64,000 nucleotides of DNA from Loripinus fragilis (GCA_964019695.1 OZ026526.1:13413754-13477753), one strand, 5' to 3'; counted from the first letter of the stretch, positions 33,680 to 46,755 are shown. Numbers and translations: made by a program. The notes: generated from the sequence alone by a model not told the origin.

Positions 33680-34560
33680 CATACTGGCTCGTAAGGGTCA
33701 ACTCACTCGTAAGGGGGAATCAATGTTGTAAGTGTTGATTTTTTTTTCTATTTAGTCTATGTCAACATTTTAAACCCGATTTTGACTAAACACTATTAAG
33801 GCATAAAAGAAAATTCATGTAAAGTATATTTGTGTCACTAAACCTGCCAGGTAACATGTTAAAAAGCCCCTAAACCATGTTTATTTAAGATAAAACCCCA
33901 AAAATCAGCACACCCTCGTCCAGGAGAAATTGATTTTTAGACTAACTACTCGGTTTTCCACTTTCGTTATTGCTTCCCATTACACAAAAATGATAACTAT
34001 TGGGAATAGCATTGCCTGATTTCTGAAAACATTGAAATAAATGCAGAAGTCGCTAACTTACATGTTTTGCTCGTTTTATTTTCATCCCGTCACTCATATC
34101 TGGATGCTCTCGTAAGGCGACCATTTGCATAACTTTTGATCGCCCCTTACGACATTACCACCCGTGGTATTGCCGGTACTTCATAGACGGAAGTGGTAGA
34201 TATTGGTGTTAATACTATATAGAAAACATTCCATATAGAAAACATTCCATATGCCTAAAGGACTATAGACTTCAATCATTTTTAAGTATTCAGTATGTGC
34301 ATGGCGATTTATGTAAGTATTTAGGAATAGATTCGAGTACCGATCATCCAGATCGGTACTCGAATCTATTCCTAAATGCTTACATGAATCGCCAAGTGCA
34401 TGCTGAATACTTAAAAATGATCTAATTCTATAGTCCTTAAGGCATATGGCATGTTTTTCTCTATAGTATTGACACCAATATCTACCACTTCCGGTCTATG
34501 AAGTACGTGTAAATACCGCCAAATCGACGTATACACTTACCAGTGTGGTCAGGATGGTTA
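33680..34560 (+). repeat. Dispersed repeat, copy B, interrupted by a palindrome
   Basis: This has the same family as 29270-29880, in the opposite orientation. The match is cut by the palindrome at 34176-34506 and resumes with gtaaataccgccaaatcgac. Confidence 0.6.
34176..34506. mobile_element. 331-bp near-perfect palindrome element
   Basis: Ends are gtacttcatagac and gtctatgaagtac. The arms pair almost throughout to a centre near 34348 (cgatc atccagatcg). The left arm contains a tandem 16-bp duplication (tagaaaacattccata twice, near 34222-34254) that the right arm lacks. No coding capacity. Confidence 0.75.
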
Positions 34561-35496
34561 CGCGCACATAATCGACGTAGTGGTTTAACCTACTGTAATG
34601 TGACGGATACATGGTATTTTCATGTTATAATATCATTTAAACAACACACTTGCATTGCATTTTATGTTTACACTGAAATGAAACGATTATTGCGTTTCTT
34701 TATTCCTTAAGTATACATTATAACTAGTTGGTTCATGAGAAAACACCACGTATTCTCCTCAAATAGGCGAATACCCGAGCGCATACGTAACTATCCAATG
34801 TCAAATTTGATCTGACCAATCAGCTGCTGTGTTTTCGGGAATCGGGGGCCTTGTGAGTGTGTGCAACACACAGGCTCGCGCGAGTCTTTTCTGACCAATA
34901 TTTATCATAAAAAAACTGGCTCGAATGTATGTCGGGTCACACTTATTCACAAATATCAATGCTTTCAGTAAAGTTGAGTGCTAAAGTATTTTACTGTAAA
35001 GTGAGAATAATAATTGAAACTTCTGAATATTTCTCACGGCTAGCTAAAGTTTAGGAGTGGTGCATTTGTTGGTTTGGCATCAGAGATACGCTTGTGTATG
35101 GCAATTTTAAGACATACGTATTTATAAACGGGTAACCGTACCCGTGTATCATGCAAAACACATTATATTTGCATCCTATAGGTATAAACAGGTAGTCTTG
35201 TATGATAAGCCGTTTAGCTGTCCACAATAAAAGTATGGCCAGCCATTATTGACTTCTAGAATATAAACGCACACATTCAATTGACTGTCCGATTATCCGC
35301 AAGATGTATAATAGTACAATGTGCGACTCTAGAATAAAAACGCAGAATTCATTTTTATTTTGGCTGGTGACTATATATTATCAAGGAAGTTTAAATGACA
35401 TATCACCCCATGTTTAACTTTTGAACAAAGACAGACAAAATATTATATATTGAACAAATAAATGTACTGTGAACATTTTGAAGAAAGAATTAACTT
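34561..35496. other. No gene seen
   Basis: AT-rich sequence without recognised repeats of this window or a supportable reading frame. Confidence 0.35.
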
Positions 35497-35815
35497 TGTG
35501 TTTGTTGGTTTGGTTTGATGCTAAATGTCCCAGTCAACAACTATGGTCATGTCGAGACGGTCAGTTCACCCAACCTCACCTTTTTTCAGGGCAATCTTGA
35601 CTAAACGGTTAACCAGTACTTCGTGCACATACTTTGGCTTGTAACTGACAGCAGCCCTTCTTGAATCAGCGGAAGGGAGGAGAATGGCCGTAGAAATTAT
35701 TTCATAATCGATCTTCACGAAAGTATGGGACCGGGCTGGGGTCGAACTCACGATCCCTGGATCTGCAGTCAGACACGTATCTGCAGTCAGACACGCTACC
35801 ACCGACTCCGAGTTA
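35497..35815 (-). mobile_element. tRNA-Cys-derived SINE with doubled anticodon arm, copy 2
   Basis: Minus-strand copy of the SINE at 27120-27440. The anticodon arm is again doubled as adjacent 18-bp units, 35761-35778 and 35779-35796, here 17 of 18 bases identical. The B box (gagttcgacccca), body and 3' end (ttgttgactgggac) are all recognisable. Confidence 0.8.
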
Positions 35816-37587
35816 ACTAACCCTTTCAGCACCACAGACCTGGAAAAAGGTCTGGGCAAACATGGGAAATTCATATGAGACATCTCTTCTGGATCTACCG
35901 TGACTGCATGTTTGCTCACTTTTTTTGCTTTGAATTCTCACTTTTAGTTTTCGCTGTTTTGTTTCAGGATTTGTCCAACATCCCTTTGTAAGATAATGGA
36001 ATCTTCTACAATTTAAAGTTGAAGAGTTCACCTCAGAGACTAAGGGTGAAAAGGTTAAAAGAGAAGTTGAATATTAAGATAAGAGGGTACAGGGTTAGAT
36101 TGACGTTCTATGGCCCCCAGTACATACATCGGAATTCGGTATTTATCGCGTATGCGCAATTGCCGAAAAAAACAAATAAACAACTCCAGCTGTTATGTTT
36201 TAGAACTGATTTCTCGCGATCGCCTTTTACTACATCATTTATCGAATCACTTCTCCAATGAAAAGCTCCGCCAACTTCTCCAAACAATTTCACCATCCAA
36301 GATGCTGGCGATTTATCTGTGCTTAGATGTGCTCTTTGTACATTTTAACCAAAGCGCAAATAAACCGAGTGCAAGATGCCAGTTAAAAAGTTACGTTGCA
36401 CCGCCCAATCGCTGCATTCAAACTGGTTTCTGTGACGTCAACGTCACGTTATCAAAGTCCATGAACAGTAGACCCTCTATGTACGGCAGAGGTTGATTCT
36501 ACGGAATTGGCCAATGTGCGTGCAGATTGTGGACATTACATGTATAAGTATTTAACAAAAAGTAAAAAAAAATATGATGCAGTTTAGTGCTGGCTTGAAA
36601 TATTTAGATTCAAATATTATTATAATTCTATAACATGAAACCAGGCCAGTGGTATGGAGTGGGCCATATATAATGTGCTGTTATTACTAAACGAAACAGT
36701 ACAGCGAGAAAATACTATCAAACGCTAACTCTTCTTTTTCATGGCGCATGGTATGCCTCCCCAAAAAATCTCTGGACAAACTACAAGGCAGAGACAAGAA
36801 CTTTTGGACCATCCCTCGTATATTTGACCTTAACCCTTTACTCCATCATCGCCGTAAGCCTAAATTTCCGACCGTATATCCCGCGATATACATGTGCATG
36901 TACCCCACAAAATAAACATTTTGAAAACAGTTATCCGCTAAATATATACCCATTATTATGTACTTATTATCCTAGTGGGTCAGAAAGCGTACGTGCAATA
37001 GTCCAAACGCTGGCCTCGTGACGAGATTAGCCAACAAAATAGCTAGCGGAGACTAGCGGAGACGGATTCACGCCCTCAGAAAATATAAAAATAACATGCA
37101 GCTATACCTGTGAATTGTTTCCAATAGCTAAACAGCTGGTTTGAGTATAACCGATCACAACCCACGAAGACCGGTTTTCTCGCAAAAAGACCCAAACGTA
37201 TGAATGTATGACTTCATCCGTGCTAATGTTCAAGTTCTGACAATATTTTAAAAAGTTCACAGAAAAAGCATAAATTACTGCACTCTTTGCAGACTTCATT
37301 TATCTAAATTACACAGACGGCATGCCACGTTTCCTAAGACTTCTGCTGTGAGACGACTAATCTATTTGCTATTGGATAATAAGTAAATTTTGCCATGATA
37401 TATCAAATGCGTCTCATAATCCCCGAGGCACTAAGCACGACTTTATGAAGATATATTTCGCACTTACGGAACCTTACACGTTTGCAATGTCTGCAAGTTC
37501 AGCGTGAAAGTACACCGAATTACAAAATATATTGGCCGCGACATGAAAAAACAAAAACAATAATGTGGCTGTGCATCACGGGTGTAG
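35816..37587. other. No supported gene; unrecognised frames
   Basis: The longest frame (36110-36496, plus strand, 128 codons) has no domain I recognise and overlaps frames on both strands. A tgacgtcaacgtcac sequence lies at 36434-36448. A partial copy of the ctttactccat hairpin end (see 57194-57362) is near 36834. A 14-bp direct duplication (gctagcggagacta type) is at about 37040-37065. Confidence 0.35.
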
Positions 37588-37872
37588 TATGCACGGATCC
37601 AGAGTTCGGGGGTGGGGCGGTGGGTCCGGACCCCCCGCCCCCTGAAAAAAAATCACAGAATACAGGGTCGCTTAGCAATACTGGTCCGGATCCCCTGAAA
37701 AATCACAATGCTACGAAGCCAGTATTTAAATGGCGTTTCACTGATGAGCCGATGATGGCTCGTTTTAGTGCTATTTGGATCCTCTTTCCCTTCATAAACT
37801 AAAAATGAAAGAAATAAAAAAGATTAAAAAAAAGTTGGGCCCCTCTGACAAAACTTTCTGGATCCGTGCATA
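37588..37872. mobile_element. MITE with tatgcacggatccaga ends
   Basis: The left end is tatgcacggatccaga and the right end tctggatccgtgcata, with G/C-rich subterminal sequence (ggtccggacccccc and gttgggcccc). Right-end fragments of the same family lie at 47205-47250 and 55668-55705. The proline-rich frame across it is a translation of the repeat. Confidence 0.75.
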
Positions 37873-38289
37873 TAAAGCATCACTCAGTCGAATCAGATTC
37901 TTCGGTGTGTGCATGAGGAAAGAATGGATCCTAAGTAACCGACTGAGCACAACGTGAGGACTCGGATCAGGCTGGGTGGATGTCCAGGCTGATCAGAGCC
38001 CTCGCTTTGCACACACTCAATTCGCTGATTTTGAAATTGTTTCAGTATCAGGCCTGACGTTTTGTCGAACATGACTTGGATTCGAACTCCTGACCCAACT
38101 TTAAAAACGTTATGGAGCCATGTTGCTTTGGTTTAAGTTTTTTTTTTTTAATTCTTCGTCTTAAATAACTGACCCGTATTTTTCTTTTAGTCTGAATTAT
38201 CTCCCTTTGTGAAGTTATGCCCCTGTTCAAGGGTCAGAATGAAGTTTTATAATCAAGACATATCAAAACCTATTACAGCTAGGAGTTTC

Positions 38290-38780
38290 TTGCTCAGCTG
38301 ATAGAGGACCATGAGTAGATTACCTGGTGAAATTTTTCAAAAAGTTATTCTTTTCTTTTGAGTTATTGCCCTTTGCAAATTTGGCCGTTGAAAACTTGTA
38401 ATAAAGATATCTCGAAAACTATCACAGATAGTATCTTCAAATTCGGTGAGCTGATAGAAGATGATGAGTAAATTACCTGGTGATTTTTTTAAAAAAAAGT
38501 TTATTTCATTTTTAGAGTTGTTGCCCTTTGAAAACTTGGTCATTAAAAACTTGCTAACAGAACATAACATGAACTGAATTTAAATACTCAGGTCAGTATT
38601 GTGACATATGAGTAATGCGTGCTTGCAAGACAATTTGTTATCAAGCTATTTCGAAAATTTATATGGCTAGGAGTTCGAAACTTGGTCAGCTGATAGAGTA
38701 TGATAAGTATTATACCTGGTGAATTGTTTTTTTTTTTCAAAAGTTTTTTTTCAAGCTATTGCTCTTTCCAAAATTAGCCA
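38290..38780 (+). repeat. Degenerate tandem repeat, agctgatagag units
   Basis: Three units start near 38297, 38450 and 38690 with agctgatagag, then acctggtgaat, a T-run, ttgccctttgcaaa and gttgaaaactt. Spacing is about 155-240 bp and divergence is high. Confidence 0.6.
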
Positions 38781-40367
38781 TTGAAAACTCAGAGAAAGAA
38801 ATACAATTTTATTTTGAAATTATGACCTGTCACTCCTCGAATTACACAATGGACCACCCCAAGATTATTGTATTAAACCGGAAAGAAGAATCCATATTGC
38901 ATAAAAGGTTTAAATTAGAAATGATCCCGACTCGGAGCTCGAATTTGATCGCAGGTTTTCAAACCTAAACTCCCCAGCAGTGGTACCCCAACATACTCGT
39001 CGCACAGGGGACAACTGGCTGGAAGCACTACATGTATATTATTCTTTTGGGGAGTTATAAATTAGATACGAAACTTTCACTCGAGCACGCGTTTAAACAT
39101 GTGGCAGGAAAGGGAAATTAATATCAATGTTTTACATTTCGCATGCGCTGATGTGGTTAATAAGCAACTACTTTAATTTATATATTAATGTAATAAGAGC
39201 AAATCGGTCGCATTCAAAGTACACTGCACCAACCATTAATACTTGAAACATGCTGAAACGAATTTAGAACTACAACGTAGAATGGTTTCAGTGGCTGAGC
39301 AAATATACGTGCGCTTTTCAGTCTTCATCCCTCGTAAACCCAGGGGTCAGTGGCCTATTTATTTTACAATGTAAGTTATTTAATCAGCATGACGTCATTT
39401 GTCACTCAGTTATTCACTGACGCTTCGTAGATACTTTGTTAAACTGTTGGGCGGGTTTTATTCATAGTTTGACCACAATTTACCCCGGGCGCCGTCATTT
39501 CGCATAAATTTCACAACAATTGCCAGAAATAGACAATTTTCTGTCAGCAATTTCCTTCCAAGACTTGGTTCCATTGTTCCATAAATATCCCGCCATAATT
39601 TTCTCATTTGAGTTTTCCCCAATAGCATATTTATGTTTGCAAACCTTATAATCATTAATGTGCCAGTACATTAGATTCTTGTACTATCGCATATGCACAA
39701 AAGCCTCCTTTATACGCACATGCTGATGTATCCAGTGGGGATAGAGGTCTAAATTTTAGTCAGAGCGTTCACCTACATCTATACTTTGTGTAATGCGAGC
39801 AGCTAAGGCTCTGTTGAGTCTGCGTGTTTGCGCAGACTCGCCTGAGCCTTAGGTGCCTGACAATGTGATAAGAACCAGACTCTTCAGTGCTGGCTCAGAA
39901 CATGACACAGAATAAGGTAATGACTCAGATCGTGAACAATTATTGGTATTTTTACATTAATGAGCAGGATCAATTTCATGCTCAGTTAAGTTGAGCATGA
40001 AAAAGTTGTGTAATTGCGGGGTCAGTCTCTTCCTCTTGGTGCCTAAGATTAGTCTGCGGTCTGTGAATGAGGCTTTTTTACTGTGGCATTGGTTTTTAAT
40101 GCCTATATTTTGGCTTATGAGGTGTATTGGATGGATCTGATTAAGACACAGATTACAACACATCTAAATGTATTTCAATATCTCACCAGACTACGAGGGA
40201 TCCAGGAGAGGATTTACCTGTATCCATCAACATTTCTTTCACCAAGATAAAATATCAATATCAGAAAATACTTAAACCATTCAATGGACCTTTTAATTAC
40301 CCCATGGAAGGGGTTCATAATTTCATAATCACCTCATATCATATGCCTTTAATCAGTCTTTGTCATA
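38781..40367. other. No gene; one hairpin element
   Basis: A hairpin at 39802-39851 (ctaaggctc and gagccttag outer arms, gagtctgcg and cgcagactc inner arms) belongs to the family at 2393-2422 and 49105-49172. The rest is unrecognised. Confidence 0.4.
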
Positions 40368-40515
40368 CTGTCAAGCCTTGTGGTCACCTGCTAGGAAAGC
40401 GCTGACGTCTTGACTCTATTGTGTGTGATGTTTTCTTGTGTTTTTGTCATTTTCCCAAATGGGTTCCTGGGTCAGGTGTGGTACTTAATTGTATCGATTA
40501 CTGGTCTTTGCCTTC
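40368..40515 (+). mobile_element. Solo 3' tail of the Penelope-like family
   Basis: tggtcacctgctaggaaagc, gtgtgatgttttc and gtcaggtgtggtacttaatt match the 3' region at 51073-51350 (inverted) and 17028-17270. No reverse transcriptase is attached. Confidence 0.6.
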
Positions 40516-41450
40516 TTTCTTACTTTCCCTAGCGCCTAGGGAGATTCATAACCAAAATAGTGAGTGGTATCACTGTAAGGGTGTAAAAAAGGGCATTAAA
40601 GTGTTAAACGTTTAGAACGATTCGTCAAGCAGAAATGACTATATTCAATGCATAGCTATTCATGTTTTATGCGGACAGAAAGCTAGAAACAAAAAAATAG
40701 AAATAAACTATCCTTATGATAAAGCTATCGAAGGATTATGCTACGGTATAGATAATTTGTGTTATATAGGTATTAAACTTCATTGTGCACAAGTAGTTCT
40801 TAAGTATCTATAGGTCAGAAAGTCTAGTGCACTTGGGTCTCAAAGTCTAGTGCACATGGGTCTCAGATGAAGTTCAAAGTCTTGTGCACACCTCTCTCTC
40901 TGGCGTAGTGCACATCGGTTGCACTTTATGTCAAGTGTATCTCTGGTTTGACTGTATGTGCACCATATTTTCCTAACGAAGCAGTGCTATGGTTCTTTCT
41001 AATTCGACACGCATTGGTGATATGCTTCTATTAACTATAAACGGCCCATGATTCGGACAGACTAAAGTAGAAAACAGCAATATGAATACATTTCGTATCT
41101 TGGAAAATTGTAGACTGGTCCCAGTCTCTAATGTCATTTTTAGTAAAACTGATATTCTCTTTAAGATACCAGTTTATAAACTTAACTTGAAGTAGCTCTA
41201 GGCTCAGACTTAATTTGACTATCAGAGACGATAGAATTTTTATAACATGATTTTTTTCATAGCTAAATATATTTGTAAAAGTAATTGTATGCATTTAGTG
41301 GACTGAAGCCAGTCTAGGAAAATCGTTAAGTGTTTACAAAGCTCTTTAATTTCATAATATACAGTTATTGGCCTGCCTGAATTGAACGATCCCCTGGGAA
41401 TTTTGTCTGAAAAGAATTCTAAGTGTTTTCTTGACCGTTCATTTCGACTG

Positions 41451-41690
41451 CTACTGTAGTGCCAACCAAAAGTGACAGTGACGTAGTACTTTGTTTTCAA
41501 TTGCTAAGTAAAACACTATCGTGTACACTTCATTTGAGCTAACGCGAATCGATAGATCACTTGTGTATTAATCCTATCCTGAGGATATCAGGATAGGATT
41601 AATAAACTCGTGATCTATCGATTATAAGTCTCTGATTACTTTGAAAAGAAAATATGAAGTCAATGTCACTATTGGCTGGCAGGACAGTAG
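41451..41690. mobile_element. Hairpin MITE, copy 3
   Basis: Same family as 627-851. It begins ctactgtagtgccaacc and ends ggctggcaggacagtag. The arms meet in the centre at cctatcctgaggatatcagg, giving a hairpin of about 240 bp. Confidence 0.8.
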
Positions 41691-41834
41691 ATTTGTTCTT
41701 AGACCCTGGAAGTCTGGATAGATTTTCTTTCTGCTCAAATAACAGGCTATTAGCGAGTGATTTATTCTTTCGTCTCCGATTATTGCGTTACTGAATCCAT
41801 GACTACTCTCTGCAATCCAATATACACTGAAACT

Positions 41835-42135
41835 ATAACGTATGCCACAGAACAGGCAATACAAGCCAGGCCATGTGATAAAGGCAAGTATCGCCTATAC
41901 ATTAGACAATTTAAGCCGAATGGATTTGCCTACCTTTATAAGTAGGATGAGCCCATTACCAATTTTAGGGGTGTTGGATGGTATTTGTAATTTTCCCACA
42001 CATTTTAAATGGACATTCTGTAAGCAAACAAAGAAGATCCTGATCAGACACCGCGTTATGCGGTGTCTGATCGGGATCTTCACTGTTTGCCTATGTCCCA
42101 TAAAAGACGCCAGGCTTATTTGGGTTACATTATTT
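41835..42135 (+). repeat. 300-bp repeat, copy 1, with perfect hairpin
   Basis: From acgtatgccacagaacaggc to cataaaagacgc, this matches 42998-43285. It contains the palindrome gatcctgatcagacaccgcg with its inverse at 42036-42078. Overlapping frames on both strands are translations of the repeat. Confidence 0.65.
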
Positions 42136-42997
42136 AATATCTGGTTGATTTTGGAAAGCGAAAAACAGCAAAAAAATCCACTATATGCTTTCACTGCTGA
42201 GCAGGGGTGGATTTCGGCAAATATTGGAAAATGTTATTTAAAACTTTCTGACCGAAATTTCAAATGGCATTGGCTTCAAATTATTTACTTTGAATCAGGT
42301 TATTGACGAAGTAAATTATTGAGAACAACCTGGTGTTACTTTCCCTGGTATATTTTGTAGAAAATGATTAAATAAAGAGATGTTATTGAAATCTTGCAGA
42401 ATTAGTGCGCAGTGTTAGGGGACTAGTTTTGTTATCCTAAAACAGGGGGTTGTGCACTTCATTTTGAACTTTGTGTAATTACTTTATTAAGCTGTGATTT
42501 TTTTTTTTCGAGTTTGTCTCTTTCTCAGGTTAATATGCTTACGTGCGCAATCCGTAAGTGTTAATTACCCATATGTCTAGAAAAGCAAAGTTTTGAGCCT
42601 CATGTTGTATTCATTTTCTTACCAATCAAAAGAGACGGGGTTTTGGGGGTACGCATAAAATATGTTCTTGTTGGGAAATAAGAGAGCTAATTTTCAGCAG
42701 TAAAGCCTGCTATCAGATCCGGTCACGTGCTTCTATATCAATGCGTTTACTGACCCATGCTTTGTGTTTTTGAAGTAAAATGCTATTTTAACTAAAACTT
42801 TTTTTAAAGAAAATATATACTCTGATCTGGAGGTCTGAAATATAACTATTGCATACTGGGAAATTTTGCATGCCTTGAGCTGAATGACTATTGGTCAGCT
42901 GATAGTATCCCAAAACATCCAGCGTCCCGTCGTCCGTCGTTACACAGCATGACAATCAACATTTACAATGCATTAACCAATATAGTGCAACTACAAC

Positions 42998-43285
42998 GTA
43001 TGCCACAGAACAGGCTATACTATAGCTAGCCATGCCATGTGATAAAGGCAAGTATTGCTAAAACATTAACCCATTGAAGCCGAATGGACTTGCCTACCTT
43101 TATAAGTAGGATGAGCCCATTTCCAAATTTAGGGGTGCTGGGTAATATTTTAAATTTTCCTCCAAATTTTAACGGGACATTCTGATAGAAAACAATGAAG
43201 ATCCTGATCAGACACCGCGTTTCGATCTGGATCTGCACTGTTTGCCTATGTCCCATAAAAAGGACGCTAGGCTTATATGGGTTAA
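42998..43285 (+). repeat. 300-bp repeat, copy 2
   Basis: Direct copy of 41835-42135, about 1.16 kb downstream. The right half of the palindrome seen in copy 1 is partly lost. A third diverged hairpin of this type (agatcagacgcc and ggtatctgatca) is near 44001-44033. Confidence 0.65.
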
Positions 43286-43443
43286 GTTGTTAATCGCCCA
43301 TATGTCTAGATAAGTAAAATTTAGATGAATGCCATACATGTAAGCAGTGAAGCTCATTGAAACTAAAACTGTTTTTATATATGTTAAATACACATTCTGC
43401 TCTGGAGGTCTAAACTTTATATATTACAGCTTGTGTATTGGCA

Positions 43444-43818
43444 CACTTCGAATCGAACTATAGTTCCTACTATAGTAACTATAGTTCGATTCGAACATCG
43501 ATAGTCGCTACTATAGTCCTACTAGAGATCAAGGGTGGATCAGAGGGTTAAAGATTTGTCAGTAGCCTCAAAATATTTGTCTTAGAAAATAAATACTCGC
43601 TGTGCTCTATTTTCGGTCCTACTTATTCGTAATTGTTTATTAGAGTTGGCTGTGCAGTTTATGAACATCATGAAGAATTGAAAGGGGGTATGCAAGGCTA
43701 TTCACTTTGTTTACTTGGCAACCATCTAAAGTTCCAACTGCAGCCGTTCGGATGTTAACGTGCGCGCGCAACTATTACGTAAGTACTTTGGTAGAAACTT
43801 TAGCTCGATTCGAAGTAG
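43444..43818. mobile_element. TIR element, cacttcgaatcgaac ends, copy 1
   Basis: The left end cttcgaatcgaactatag and the right end, inverted, share cttcgaatcgagctaaagtt. A compact palindrome around 43446-43494 sits at the left end. A second copy is at 53533-53810 in the opposite orientation. Confidence 0.65.
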
Positions 43819-44199
43819 GCCTTTGCCGTCTGTGGAGTTCAGCAGCTTATTACATGTAGTACTAAATGGTGAGCTGATGGCATCCCAACGAATCCGGCGC
43901 CAGTTAATCCGTTGTCCGTCATTTCACAGTCTTACCTTCAACTTTTACAATTGAACGCACAGCGCCCCTTTTGTTGGGATATAGGTGAAATAGCAGACAC
44001 AGATCAGACGCCACATAACGCGGTATCTGATCAGGGTCTCCGCCGTTTGCTAACAGAATTTTCTATTAAAGTTTGAATGAAAATGAAAACTACTCCCACA
44101 ACTCTTATAACGGAAATGGACCAGTCCATTTGATAAGAGTGGGATTTTCTAGTCGGCTTAAACGCGTAACCATCCGAGCTATCACAATAAGCAAAGCAG

Positions 44200-44430
44200 C
44201 TACTGTCCTGCCAGCCAAGAGTGACAGTGACATCATATTTTGTTTACAAAGTTATCAGGGACTTATACTCGATAGATCACTTGTGTATTAACCCTATCCG
44301 CAGGACAGGATTAATACACAAGTGGTCTATCGATTCGCGTTAGCTCTAGTGAATTATTCAAGTTAATATTTTACTTAACAATTGTAAACAACTATTTCGT
44401 CAATGTCTCTCTTGGTTGGCATGACAGTAG
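44200..44430. mobile_element. Hairpin MITE, copy 4
   Basis: Same family as 627-851 and 41451-41690. It begins ctactgtcctgccagcc and ends with the inverse. The internal arms gatagatcacttgtgtatta and its complement pair across the centre. Confidence 0.8.
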
Positions 44431-45740
44431 GCTGAAATCGTTTTGCTCAGTGAAAGGCGGGGTGATAGTTATAAACAGAAGTAAAAAGCAAGCATCATCA
44501 ATAACAACAACAATAAAAAATGATAACGTCAGACTGAATACCAAACCCCGAAACTGTAGGAGCAATGAGAAATAATAAATACGTATTTTATCCTTTGGGA
44601 TCGCTAACAAATGCAAAATACTTAATGTAATACAAAGGTACAAGAAATGTCAATTAATATATTAGTAACCACGTCCTTTAAGTTCAAGGCGATGATATAA
44701 ATGTACGTATGTAATCATTTGGTTAAGCGGTGCTTCACACTGTTTGTTATTATTCGTCTCAGACTCTGACAAAAAAGGAAAATCGGCCATTTGTTTGGTC
44801 AGCCAGACATAATCAGAGATTATGATAGTTTTGATTCAAAAACCAGAAAACATACTAAATGCTACATTACAAAACAAGGAATCCACTCAACCGTATCACC
44901 CACTTCCCCCGAGCCCACCCCGCCCCCAAAACACACAATTGGAGCAACAACAGCATAATCCCCGCCCTAGTACGGATAGTAGCCACCGCCAAATCTTCGC
45001 TCTTGATTCTGTTGCTGTTGCTAAAACACATAAAGACACAGAGAATTCATGCCCTACATTTACAATCCAGGACAAACACCTTTGGTCCACATACACACAT
45101 ACTTTTAGTACAGTAATGATCTTACAGCAACAGGATCGCTAACCTAGAAGGGAAGCAGCTACAGCCACTGGTAGTGGGTAAGTATATTATACTGGTCAAT
45201 TATTTGCCTTAAGTTCAACAGTTGTTAAGATATGACTGGCCCAATTGTCTTCATCAATCGCTATGTCTACCTGAAAACTGGTCTAAACTGGCATTTACTT
45301 CCACAAAACGCTTTGAGGCGTGACTGTAATGGTAAATGAAAACTTAGAGGTCGCGGTAGAAGTATACAGGTTGATATAGAATGAAAACAACCTCAAACTA
45401 GTGTACAGAGGTTGGTATTTTTGACACTTTTCTTACATCATCCAGAGAGCTTAAAACAGCATTAACATGGGCTCCGTTAAGTCGATATCATTTGTTGTAT
45501 CTCCCAACAGGGAATTTAAAATACGTTTTAATGAGTTTTAAAAACATTTTTGTTTGGTTTGTTCTTTTTTCTTTGTTTGAATATACAAAATTTTGAAAAG
45601 ATGTTTTACAGTCCTACTGTTAAGATTTACATTCTGCATTCAAAGAATTTATATATATTTCAAACTGCAAAATTCTATGTTAAATAAGATAAAACAGTTG
45701 CTTAAACGTGCGAGACAGTCCTCAAATTGAACATTATTCA
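44431..45740. other. No supported gene
   Basis: Overlapping frames near 44822-45142, one rich in Pro, Gln and Asn, have no recognised domain and occur on both strands. I would not annotate a protein. Confidence 0.35.
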
Positions 45741-46295
45741 GAATTACCCGTTGTGGCGAAATCTGAAGTTCGTGGAAATTTGAGGTAAACAAACAAAGAA
45801 GAGCCAGACTAATTTAGGGACTCAGTATTATTTCATTTTTAATATGATGTAAAGGTGACATCAGAAAATAATGGTGTTTTTGGTTATCGGGAGCTATAAC
45901 ACAGAAATCTTCTTCATGTAGGAAGATAATACCAATAACTAGGTGAATATTTTACAAATCTACTATTTTCGCGACAAACTTGCAGCATGAAATCAAAATT
46001 TAATCATTAGAACCCAGGTTTTATGTGTCCTTGCGTACCTTTGTGTAAGGATAAACCCCACATGCAGAAAAACACTCACATCTAATCGCAGAAACGATAC
46101 GGTGAATCTCTGAGTTATTTTGAACAATAATATGGGAAACCTGAGGAACGATTTTGCAGATCCTGAGGTGTTTACAATATTTGATGTGATATTTTCAAAA
46201 CTGTTTATATTAGGTGATGTAAGCATACTGAGATATTATTTAGGAACACCTTTATGTTTAAATTATTAAACTTTACAAGTGAATAAATAAAAGTT

Positions 46296-46298
<3 letters not shown>

Positions 46299-46377
<79 letters not shown>
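46299..46377. repeat. (TA)n microsatellite
   Basis: About 78 bp of uninterrupted TA, followed after 30 bp by a short taggtagg tract. Confidence 0.95.
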
Positions 46378-46383
<6 letters not shown>

Positions 46384-46755
46384 GCGTGAGTGTAGAGGGC
46401 TTAGTTTGGTAGGTAGGTAGGTAACTTAGGTAGGTAAGTAATTTTACTCCATTTCACGGGATAATATTCACATTATGCTATTGATTGCCCACCATGTGCC
46501 AGCGGTGTCGATGCAGCATGTATTTTAGCTTGTATGAGCACGACATGCTCAAAGTTAGCTATTGGGATCCGTCGTCTGACATTCGTCGTCGTCCATCGTC
46601 AGCAATTGGTCAGAAGTGAGATTATGCTGTATTGTAAAATCTGACGTCTGATAATTCATTTTTTGAGATATATTTTTTTCTGTTGGAGAGCAGGAAATAA
46701 GTTTGTCAGCATTGTGATCTCAATCTGTCGTAATAGGAAATGTAAAAATGTTGAT

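Noticed and set aside
36110..36496. 128-codon plus-strand frame
   Set aside because: It has no domain, overlaps frames on both strands and shows no splice or start context; probably chance.
41842..42306. 154-codon plus-strand frame
   Set aside because: It runs through the 300-bp repeat and its hairpin; the homologous copy at 42998-43285 does not keep the frame.
44822..45142. Pro/Gln-rich 106-codon frame
   Set aside because: Composition reflects local C-rich and CAA-rich sequence; overlapping frames exist on both strands and no homologue is recognised.
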